From contig CAZWHE010000189.1 of NCBI GenBank assembly GCA_964633825.1, positions 1 to 6,593 on the forward strand: 6,593 nucleotides of DNA, given 5' to 3'. Source of the DNA: CAZWHE01 sp964633825. Its GTDB lineage: Bacteria > Planctomycetota > B15-G4 > CAYZWU01. This document shows positions 1 through 4,586 of the stretch, in pieces. A program made the translations under genes and the position numbers. Numbering within the stretch: the first letter of the stretch is position 1; each line of letters begins with the position of its first letter. The notes under the pieces are model-generated. The model saw only the letters and a program-made list of their open reading frames with translations, made no database searches and was not told where the DNA came from.

Positions 1-252
1 CTTGACTCTTTGGACGTGCTCACCTCCGATAACCCGCGCCACACGGCTTATCACGACGCCAATCGAAAAGCCGGGCGATACATCGGCGAGATCCGCATTC
101 AGTCCGAGTTCAAAGGGATAAAGGGACCTCGCTGTTCCTGGCTGCACGTCGATCCCGGCACCTTGAAGGAGCACGCCGAGACCGCGGGCTGGTGGTGCGA
201 TGTGGTCGTTCAAGACGAGAGCGGCGATTACCTGGCCCGGCTCACGAGATGA
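1..252 (+). CDS. Class I SAM-dependent methyltransferase, C-terminal fragment
   Basis: The reading frame is open from the first base and stops with TGA at 250-252, so only about 83 C-terminal residues are in the window; the SAM-binding Rossmann core and the start lie to the left. The visible part contains TSDNPRHTAYHDANRKAGRY and then CSWLHVDPGTLKEHAETAGW, ending in GDYLARLTR. This order (a 'DNP..AYHEANRKAGRYIG' segment, a WLHVDP step, then an 'AGW' helix and a GDYLARL strand) matches the tail of a common family of small class I methyltransferases as I remember it. The assignment rests on that resemblance, not on a visible SAM motif. An internal TTG at 10-12 is not needed as a start. The stop lies 33 bases before the channel gene on the same strand, so the two may be cotranscribed. 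The methylated substrate is unknown. Confidence 0.7.
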   Translation, partial: LDSLDVLTSDNPRHTAYHDANRKAGRYIGEIRIQSEFKGIKGPRCSWLHVDPGTLKEHAETAGWWCDVVVQDESGDYLARLTR

Positions 253-275
253 ACCGGACCAGACGGCATCTTAAA

Positions 276-284
276 AAGGAGAGG
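276..284 (+). promoter_or_regulatory. Shine-Dalgarno for the MscS-type gene; start ambiguous
   Basis: AAGGAG at 276-281 continues into AGG at 282-284. Measured from AAGGAG, the ATG at 286 is only 4 bases away and the in-frame ATG at 292 is 10 away. Measured from AGAGG (280-284), the ATG at 292 is 7 away. The second ATG is therefore at least as plausible as the first and would remove two residues. Confidence 0.6.
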
Positions 285-285
285 A

Positions 286-1161
286 ATGGCCATGGAACAG
301 TTGAAATACTACTTCACCGAGCTCGAGCTCTTCAAAATCCAGGACGTGGGCATCACGATCAGCCATATCGTCGTGGCTGTCTTTGCTTTTATTGCCGCAC
401 TGCTGGTTTCCAAGATCACACGAGTCATCGTGCAAAAACGGGTCTGCCGCCGCTTCGATTTGGATACGGGACTCGAATACGCTCTCTTGAAATTCATCCA
501 TTACCTGATCCTCGTGCTCGGTGTTTATATCGGGCTGACGACGATCAACGTCCCCCTGGGCCCGCTCGTCGGGCTGTTCGCCATACTCGGCGTGGGGATC
601 GGGTTCGGCCTGCAGAACGTGGCTTCCAACTTCATCAGCGGGCTGATCCTGCTTTTCGAAAGACCCATCAAGGTCGGCGACCGCATCGAAGTGGACGGCG
701 TGTGGGGCGACGTGATCCGGATCAACCTGAGAACGACGGTGGTGACGACGCCGGACAACATCAGCATCATCATTCCCAACTCCAAGATCCTCGACAACAA
801 TGTGGTTAACTTTTACTTTTCCAACCGCGACATGCGCCTGCACGTGCCCGTGGGCGTTGCTTACGGATCGGACATGGACCGGGTGACGTCGATCCTCGAG
901 GAAATCGCCAAAGAAAACGAAAAGGTCCTGGCCGATCCCGCCCCACAGGTCCAGCTCCTGGAGTTCGGCGACTCGTCGCTCAACCTGGAACTGCTCTGCT
1001 GGATCCCCGACGCCGCAATGAAGTACGACATGCTCAACAGCCTGAACCGCCGGATCGACGAAAGATTCCGCGAAAGCGGCATCGAGATCCCCTACCCGCA
1101 GCGGGACCTGCGTTTCCGAAGCGCCGAGACCGCCATCCCGATTGCAAACAAGAGCGCCTGA
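286..1161 (+). CDS. MscS-family mechanosensitive ion channel
   Basis: This is a complete inner-membrane channel of the small-conductance mechanosensitive family. Such channels open under membrane tension and release solutes during hypo-osmotic shock. The 291-residue length is close to that of the minimal three-helix members. Predicted membrane helices are TM1 at about residues 24-46, TM2 at about 68-88 and the pore-lining TM3 at about 93-126. The diagnostic glycine-rich stretch GVGIGFGLQNVASNFISG is at 102-119, followed by LLFERPIKVGDRIEV (122-136), the start of the beta domain. The beta domain carries the usual IIIPNSKI segment at 161-168. The cytoplasmic alpha/beta domain ends with IPYPQRDL at 268-275, a family hallmark. 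The GLQ..xNFISGL..FERPI pattern resembles YnaI/MscK-like members more than E. coli MscS itself, so no symbol is given. It follows the methyltransferase fragment closely and is convergent with the small-peptide gene downstream. ATG 292 is an alternative start. Confidence 0.95.
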   Translation: MAMEQLKYYFTELELFKIQDVGITISHIVVAVFAFIAALLVSKITRVIVQKRVCRRFDLDTGLEYALLKFIHYLILVLGVYIGLTTINVPLGPLVGLFAILGVGIGFGLQNVASNFISGLILLFERPIKVGDRIEVDGVWGDVIRINLRTTVVTTPDNISIIIPNSKILDNNVVNFYFSNRDMRLHVPVGVAYGSDMDRVTSILEEIAKENEKVLADPAPQVQLLEFGDSSLNLELLCWIPDAAMKYDMLNSLNRRIDERFRESGIEIPYPQRDLRFRSAETAIPIANKSA

Positions 1162-1165
1162 AGCA

Positions 1166-1199
1166 TCTCCCGCCGCCGGCCGACACAGACAGCGGGAGA
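1166..1199. terminator. Hairpin between convergent genes (possible terminator)
   Basis: TCTCCCGC (1166-1173) and GCGGGAGA (1192-1199) form a perfect 8-bp stem with an 18-base loop, starting 4 bases after the MscS stop. No T-tract follows on either strand, so intrinsic termination is not shown. It may end or protect transcripts from both sides. Confidence 0.35.
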
Positions 1200-1213
1200 A
1201 ACTCGAATACCGG

Positions 1214-1321
1214 TCAACGATCGGATCGGGATGAACCGGAAGCCTTCTTCTTCTCCGCTTTTTTCTTCTTCTTCTCCATGGGAAGGCAGCCGCAGCCGCA
1301 GTTCTTCTTTTTCTTTGCCAT
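1214..1321 (-). CDS. 35-residue Lys-rich peptide with CxCxC motif
   Basis: This small ORF runs from ATG at 1321-1319 to TGA at 1216-1214 and encodes 35 residues. It begins MAKKKKNCGCGCLPMEKKKK, then has more lysines with an Ala-Glu break (about 22-26) and a short Ser/Arg-rich tail ending SRSDR. Cysteines are C8, C10 and C12. About 14 of 35 residues are lysine, so the peptide is strongly basic. It has no signal peptide or membrane segment. Support for real translation is a near-ideal Shine-Dalgarno (AAAGGAG, 1336-1330) with 8-base spacing. In addition, a copy of the ArsR-type operator lies immediately upstream of that site, and the regulator gene is next to it on the same strand. CGCGC suggests thiol coordination of a soft metal ion, so a metal buffer, chaperone or redox peptide is possible; this is inference. 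I do not recognise a named family. The alternative, a chance ORF in low-complexity TTC-repeat DNA, is made less likely by the ribosome site and operator. Confidence 0.65.
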   Translation of the reverse strand: MAKKKKNCGCGCLPMEKKKKKAEKKKASGSSRSDR

Positions 1322-1329
1322 GACGATCG

Positions 1330-1336
1330 CTCCTTT
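1330..1336 (-). promoter_or_regulatory. Shine-Dalgarno of the 35-residue peptide
   Basis: On the minus strand AAAGGAG precedes the ATG by 8 bases. This strong match at optimal spacing is the main evidence that the peptide gene is real and fixes its start. Confidence 0.7.
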
Positions 1337-1340
1337 CCGG

Positions 1341-1364
1341 TTAAGTGTTTTAGCAGTTACTTAA
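1341..1364. promoter_or_regulatory. Second ArsR-type operator, upstream of the small peptide gene
   Basis: This 24-bp imperfect dyad, TTAAGT-N12-ACTTAA, matches the dyad at 1818-1841 at 20 of 24 positions; one arm is a perfect copy of the 7-base half-site TACTTAA and the other differs at its innermost base. It lies between the regulator stop codon (1386) and the peptide's ribosome site (1336). A weak -10-like AATAAG (1370-1365 on the minus strand) abuts it, in the same relative place as TATAAT at the first site, but no convincing -35 is visible. The peptide may be transcribed from here, by readthrough from the regulator, or both. Confidence 0.65.
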
Positions 1365-1385
1365 CTTATTGCGCAAAAAAAAGAC

Positions 1386-1799
1386 CTATTTCTTGAAGGC
1401 CTTCAGTTCCTTCACTCTTTGCTTCACGTCTCGCAGTTCCTCTTTGAGATGCTTTTCATATTTCTTCAAAGCCTCCAGATCTGATTTGCTCGATTCGGCC
1501 TCTCTGAATCGTCCCGTTCCTTCGCAGCCGCACGTACAGACTTCGTTGAGTATCTCCCGGCAATTCTCCATCGCCTTTTCATCGATCGAATAGGGAATCC
1601 AGTATCCCTTTCTCTCGCTTCTCACCAGACCCGACTGCTTCAAGATTTTTAAATGCTGAGAAACGGCCGCCGGCGTGATTCCGAGCTTGGATGCGATCTC
1701 TTTCGTGCCCAACGGGCCTTTCGATTTTAAAAGTTCGATTATCCTGACGCGCGTTTCCACGCTCAGCACCTTGAACATTTCCGAGGGTTCGGCTTTCAT
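1386..1799 (-). CDS. ArsR/SmtB-family winged-helix repressor with CTCGC cluster
   Basis: This is a cytoplasmic DNA-binding regulator of 137 residues. The winged helix-turn-helix spans about residues 8-75: FKVLSVETRVRIIELL is the first helix, LGTKEIASKLG leads into the turn, and ITPAAVSQHLKILKQSGLV (41-59) is the recognition helix, followed by the wing at about 60-72. Family members repress their own operons and release DNA when an inducer, often a metal ion, binds. Beyond the wing are C80 and a CTCGC cluster (C88, C90, C92), plausible thiol ligands. Residues about 100-137 are charged and heptad-like, probably a coiled coil, and are longer than in minimal ArsR proteins. The promoter is excellent and the operator abuts its -10. 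The ribosome site is poor (GAGG about 13 bases upstream), and M8 is an alternative start that keeps the domain intact. The stop (TAG, 1388-1386) is followed by a second operator and a peptide with its own CxCxC motif. The inducer cannot be read from sequence. Confidence 0.9.
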   Translation of the reverse strand: MKAEPSEMFKVLSVETRVRIIELLKSKGPLGTKEIASKLGITPAAVSQHLKILKQSGLVRSERKGYWIPYSIDEKAMENCREILNEVCTCGCEGTGRFREAESSKSDLEALKKYEKHLKEELRDVKQRVKELKAFKK

Positions 1800-1817
1800 G
1801 ACGGACGGGCTGCCTCA

Positions 1818-1841
1818 TTAAGTATTTTAGTATCTACTTAA
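1818..1841. promoter_or_regulatory. Primary ArsR-type operator (autoregulation)
   Basis: This 24-bp dyad has perfect 7-base arms, TTAAGTA at 1818-1824 and TACTTAA at 1835-1841, with 10 bases between. It begins at the last base of the regulator's -10 box and covers the expected transcription start, so a bound repressor would block initiation. A near copy lies upstream of the small peptide gene. Confidence 0.75.
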
Positions 1842-1869
1842 TTATAGTTCACAAAGATGCTCCTGTCAA
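1841..1869 (-). promoter_or_regulatory. Consensus sigma-70 promoter of the ArsR-type gene
   Basis: On the minus strand TTGACA (1869-1864) and TATAAT (1846-1841) are separated by exactly 17 bases, a 12 of 12 match to the sigma-70 consensus. The start site should fall about 7 bases downstream, inside the operator, leaving a leader of about 35 bases. Such a strong promoter under a tight operator fits a derepressible switch. Confidence 0.85.
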
Positions 1870-1871
1870 CT

Positions 1872-1885
1872 TTTTTCATGAAAAA
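1872..1885. promoter_or_regulatory. A/T palindrome upstream of the -35 (UP-element-like)
   Basis: TTTTTCATGAAAAA is a perfect 14-bp palindrome ending 3 bases before the TTGACA on the minus strand. Position and composition fit an UP element contacted by the RNA polymerase alpha subunit, or a further protein site. Function is inferred. Confidence 0.35.
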
Positions 1886-1901
1886 CTATGAAGGCCCGCA
1901 T

Positions 1902-1919
1902 TTGGCGGGAACGCGCCAA
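1902..1919. promoter_or_regulatory. Inverted repeat TTGGCG-N6-CGCCAA
   Basis: Perfect 6-base arms at 1902-1907 and 1914-1919 flank GGAACG. The repeat lies just where the -35 region of the plus-strand promoter (-10 at 1930) should be, so it could be an operator or activator site for the membrane protein/methyltransferase operon. Confidence 0.4.
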
Positions 1920-1925
1920 GGCAGG

Positions 1926-1937
1926 CTATTATAATAG
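1926..1937 (+). promoter_or_regulatory. Palindromic -10 region of the plus-strand operon
   Basis: TATAAT at 1930-1935 sits inside the perfect palindrome CTATTATAATAG. There is no recognisable -35 at 16-18 bases (GGGAAC and its neighbours do not match), so this promoter may need an activator acting through the inverted repeat at 1902-1919. The start site would lie about 50 bases before the first gene. Confidence 0.5.
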
Positions 1938-1991
1938 ATAGGTAGAGATTGGACTGCACCCGCGTTGTCCCACGGCATAAGGAGAACACCG

Positions 1992-3005
1992 ATGATCACC
2001 CTGAAAAGGCTGCCCCTGCTTTCCTACGCCGCTCTCTTCGGCGGTGTCACGGCCGCCGGATTCGCGATCGTCCGGACAAGCCATTTCGCCGACCATCCCC
2101 GGATTCTCTCGCTCGCCCTGACGCTTGACATCGCCGTTTTTCTGCCCTGCGCATATCTTTTTCTCGCCTGGAAGATGAAATGGCCCCTCGTCACGGCCGT
2201 TCCCGTCTTCCTGTTGTCGCTCGTCGCCGCGCACTGGGTGCTTCCGGCGGAAAACGAGAGCGATCTCGCTCTTCTCGAGCTCGCCCTCGGACCTCTCGAG
2301 GCGGCGGCGATCCTGTTCCTTGTGATCAAGACCCGGCGGGTGGCGCGGGAATATCGAAACAGGGAGAACCCCGACTTTCTCGAAGCGCTCGAGATCGCGC
2401 TGGGCAGGGTGATCAACGGGACCCGCGTCCTTCAGGTGCTGCTGACCGAAATCTGCGTCGTCTACTATGGACTGTTCGCCTGGCGAAAAAAACCCTCCCG
2501 CCCGGCAGGCGCCGCTGCGTTCACATATCACAAAAAATCCGGGTACGGCATGCTGGCCGGGGTGCTGATCTTCGTGATTGCAGTGGAAACATCCCTGCTG
2601 CACTTCCTTTTGAAGCCCCATGTCCCGCTTCTCGCGTGGCTGCTCACCGCTCTGAGCCTGTACGGCGTGATCTTCATTCTCGCAGACCTCAATGCCGCCC
2701 GCCTTCGCCCGATCCATATGGATGCCCGGAGCCTTGCCGTCCGCGTTGGACTCAGGTGGCGCTGCCGCATTCCGCTCTCGGATATCGCCGGCGTCGAAGC
2801 CGTAACTTTGAGCATGGAGAACCGGGAAGGGTTTCTCAACGGGGTTTTGGTCGGGAACGGGAACGTCATCCTCATCCTGAGCAGGCCGGCTTTTGCCGTC
2901 GGTTTCTACGGAATGAGAAAGCGCTTCGACAGGATCGCTCTCGCCGTGGATGACGCGGGCTCCTTTCTGTCCGCTCTGAAAGCTCGCGGGATCGACGGGG
3001 CCTAA
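1992..3005 (+). CDS. Polytopic membrane protein with soluble C-terminal domain (unknown)
   Basis: This 337-residue protein is not one I can name. Hydrophobic segments at about residues 9-27, 36-59, 65-83, 95-113, 146-163, 184-206 and 210-232 suggest six or seven membrane helices. A charged loop at about 114-135 (TRRVAREYRNRENPDF) separates the two halves. After the last helix, a soluble region of about 100 residues (238-335) alternates short strands (RSLAVRVG, CRIPLSDIAGVEAV, NVILILSRPAFAV) and ends in a helix (SFLSALKARGI). This strand pattern resembles bacterial PH-like domains found at the ends of membrane proteins; that is a suggestion only. ATG 1992 was chosen over an in-frame TTG at 1965 because AAGGAG (1979-1984) lies 7 bases upstream of it. 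The TAA stop touches the ATG of a 38-residue ORF, and two methyltransferase genes follow, so it heads a four-ORF operon. It is divergent from the ArsR-type gene. Confidence 0.85.
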   Translation: MITLKRLPLLSYAALFGGVTAAGFAIVRTSHFADHPRILSLALTLDIAVFLPCAYLFLAWKMKWPLVTAVPVFLLSLVAAHWVLPAENESDLALLELALGPLEAAAILFLVIKTRRVAREYRNRENPDFLEALEIALGRVINGTRVLQVLLTEICVVYYGLFAWRKKPSRPAGAAAFTYHKKSGYGMLAGVLIFVIAVETSLLHFLLKPHVPLLAWLLTALSLYGVIFILADLNAARLRPIHMDARSLAVRVGLRWRCRIPLSDIAGVEAVTLSMENREGFLNGVLVGNGNVILILSRPAFAVGFYGMRKRFDRIALAVDDAGSFLSALKARGIDGA

Positions 3006-3122
3006 ATGCCTGCGCGGCCCGGCTTCGCTTTTCACGAGGAGCATCTTCCGGGACCGGACGAGCGCGAAACACGGCGGACGCACTACGCCGCCGTCCTCGA
3101 CGAGCTGGAACGAACCGTATGA
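3006..3122 (+). CDS. Small 38-residue ORF coupled to the methyltransferase operon
   Basis: ATG 3006 directly follows the TAA of the membrane protein gene (TAAATG), in the same frame, and its TGA (3120-3122) overlaps the ATG of the next gene as ATGA. It encodes 38 residues, starting MPARPGFAFHEEHLPGPDER and ending with a short amphipathic helix-like segment, HYAAVLDELERTV. There are no cysteines or membrane segments. About 27 of 38 codons end in G or C, as expected for coding DNA here. The ribosome site is weak (GACGGGG about 6 bases upstream), but ribosomes terminating at TAA could restart at once. It could be a real small protein, a translational-coupling leader for the methyltransferase, or a readthrough extension of the membrane protein. 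I recognise no family. Without it, the gap between the larger genes would be an unusual 113 bases in an otherwise overlapping operon. Confidence 0.5.
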   Translation: MPARPGFAFHEEHLPGPDERETRRTHYAAVLDELERTV

Positions 3123-3865
3123 AACTCAACCGGCTGTACGACGACCTCGCCGACCTGTGGCCCCTCGTCAGCCCGCCCGAAGACTACGCGGCCGGCGCAA
3201 AGAAGTGGCGCGACGTCCTGCGGGAAAAGCTCGGGCCGGGGCGACACGAGATCCTCGAGCTCGGCGCGGGCGGAGGGCACAACCTTTCGCACCTGACGGA
3301 TGACTTCGAGGCGACGGCCGTCGATCTGTCGGAGAAGATGCTTCGCCATTCCATCAGGCTGAATCCCGGCGTCGATCACCACGCGGGAGACATGAGGACC
3401 GTCCGCTTGGGCAAAAAATTCAAAGCCGTCATCATTCATGACGCGATCAGTTATCTGTTGTCCGAGGACGACATCAGGCTCACCTTCGAAACCGTCGCGG
3501 CCCATCTCGAGCCGAGCGGCGTCTTTCTCGCTGCGCCCGACCACTTCAGGGAAACCTTTCAGGACCCGAACGTCCACTGCCACACGAGGTCGGACGGCGA
3601 AACCGTGCTCACCTTCATCGAATACGATTACGACCCCGATCCCGGCGACACGACGGTGGAATCCCTCATGTTCTATCTGATCAGGAAGGGCCGGCGCCTG
3701 CGCGTGGAGCGGGACCGGCATGTTTCGGGATTGTTTCCGCTCCAGACCTGGGTGCGCCTGATGGAGGAAGCGGGTTTCCGGGTGGGCCGGCTGCCGCTCA
3801 ATCAAGAGGACGATTCGGGGCAGCCCTTCCTCTTCGTGGGAACGCCCCAGCACACAACACCATGA
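3119..3865 (+). CDS. Class I SAM-dependent methyltransferase
   Basis: This 248-residue cytoplasmic enzyme is predicted to transfer a methyl group from S-adenosylmethionine to an unknown acceptor. The Rossmann core is clear: motif I ILELGAGGGHNL at residues 45-56; the ribose-binding acidic residue in TAVDLSEKML (66-75, D69); GDMR at 90-93 for the adenine; FKAVIIHDAISYL at 101-113; and the LEPSGVFLAAP strand and turn at 130-140. The C-terminal part (about 141-248) adds strands ending in FLFVGTP and carries the acidic stretch YDYDPDPGD (169-177), probably shaping the acceptor site. The N-terminal LYDDLADLWPLVSPPEDY (6-23) is the usual cap helix of this group. It starts within an ATGA overlap with the 38-residue ORF, without a strong ribosome site of its own, and ends within an ATGA overlap with the next methyltransferase, so its translation is probably coupled at both ends. 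Confidence 0.92.
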   Translation: MKLNRLYDDLADLWPLVSPPEDYAAGAKKWRDVLREKLGPGRHEILELGAGGGHNLSHLTDDFEATAVDLSEKMLRHSIRLNPGVDHHAGDMRTVRLGKKFKAVIIHDAISYLLSEDDIRLTFETVAAHLEPSGVFLAAPDHFRETFQDPNVHCHTRSDGETVLTFIEYDYDPDPGDTTVESLMFYLIRKGRRLRVERDRHVSGLFPLQTWVRLMEEAGFRVGRLPLNQEDDSGQPFLFVGTPQHTTP

Positions 3866-4509
3866 ACGACCAAATCGACTACTGGAACAGCGTCGCCCAG
3901 GAGAAGTCGTTTCAACATCCCCTGAATTGGAAGCTCTTTCAACGGTACGTCTCCCCCGGCCAACCGATCCTCGATTACGGCTGCGGCTACGGACGCCTCT
4001 GCATCGAGTTGCGGGAGAAGGGTTATCGGAACGTGATCGGCGTCGACTCGTCGCCCAAAATGATCGAGCGCGGCCGGCTCGAAGACGCCGATCTCGATCT
4101 CCGCGTGCTGGAGGGTTCGAGTCTTCCCTTTGACGACGAATCGTTCGACGCCGTTCTCATGTTCACCCTACTGACCTGCATCCCCGCGGACGAGGAGCAA
4201 AAGAACGTCGTCGACGAAGCCGCGCGGGTCCTGCGCCCGAAAGGGATTCTGTACATGAGCGACATGCCGCTCCAGAAGGACGAGCGGAACAAGCAGCGAT
4301 ACCGGAAGTGGGCCGACACGTTCGGCGCTTACGGCATTTTCCGTTTGCCCGAAGGCGTTGTCTGCCGCCACCTTGAAATGAGCCGGATCGAATCGCTCAC
4401 AGCGTGTTTCGACACGATCGAGACCGCAAAGATCGACGTTGTGACGATGAACAAGAACCCGGCCAGGGCGTTTCAGTATTTCGGGCGGAAGCGGGCCGGC
4501 CATACATAA
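3862..4509 (+). CDS. Second class I SAM-dependent methyltransferase
   Basis: This 215-residue methyltransferase is of the UbiE/Methyltransf_11 style. Motif I is ILDYGCGYGRLC at residues 36-47; NVIGVDSSPKMIERG (57-71) holds the ribose-contacting D62; the adenine pocket LEGSSLPFDDESFDAVLMF (83-101) is typical; and VLRPKGILYMSD (123-134) is the post-IV strand. The N-terminal DYWNSVAQEKSFQHP (6-20) is a cap helix. Unlike its neighbour it has a short C-terminal region (about 135-215) rich in Arg/Lys (KQRYRKWADTFGAYG, then FGRKRAGHT), which might favour an acidic or nucleic-acid acceptor; this is speculative. It starts 4 bases before the end of the previous gene. It is the last gene of the operon and is convergent with the AlbA_2 gene 77 bases on. 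The pair is not a tandem duplication: apart from the core motifs the sequences differ. Confidence 0.93.
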   Translation: MNDQIDYWNSVAQEKSFQHPLNWKLFQRYVSPGQPILDYGCGYGRLCIELREKGYRNVIGVDSSPKMIERGRLEDADLDLRVLEGSSLPFDDESFDAVLMFTLLTCIPADEEQKNVVDEAARVLRPKGILYMSDMPLQKDERNKQRYRKWADTFGAYGIFRLPEGVVCRHLEMSRIESLTACFDTIETAKIDVVTMNKNPARAFQYFGRKRAGHT

Positions 4510-4586
4510 AAATCACAAAAGGGTACAGCGCACTTTCGTAAATACTTGATTAATAATGCGGACGGGTTTTTTCAGACCGACAGGCC

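Noticed and set aside
192..843. Overlapping ORFs in other frames across the MscS-type gene
   Set aside because: The channel protein is unmistakable, and the other frames give Arg/His-rich translations without motifs.
1241..1316. TTC-rich stretches as a microsatellite repeat
   Set aside because: They are explained by runs of lysine codons in the minus-strand 35-residue peptide.
1371..1402. T-run after the ArsR stop as an intrinsic terminator
   Set aside because: On the minus strand TCTTTTTTTT follows the palindrome TGAAGGCCTTCA, which leaves only a 4-bp stem once a loop is allowed. It is too weak to call, although partial termination is possible.
1965..1991. TTG start extending the membrane protein by nine residues
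   Set aside because: The ATG at 1992 has AAGGAG 7 bases upstream, and that ribosome site would lie inside the extended coding region.
1929..3083. Minus-strand ORF of 384 codons opposite the membrane protein gene
   Set aside because: The translation is Gly/Arg/His/Gln-rich low-complexity with no domain or ribosome site. The plus strand has clear membrane helices and a good Shine-Dalgarno, so this is a shadow.
3083..3853. Minus-strand ORF of 256 codons opposite the first complete methyltransferase
   Set aside because: The plus-strand protein shows all SAM-binding motifs; the antisense frame is a compositional shadow.
4510..4586. Possible terminator between the convergent methyltransferase and AlbA_2 genes (GGGTTTTTT at 4564-4572)
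   Set aside because: The T-run is present, but I find no stable stem directly before it on either strand, so I do not call a terminator.
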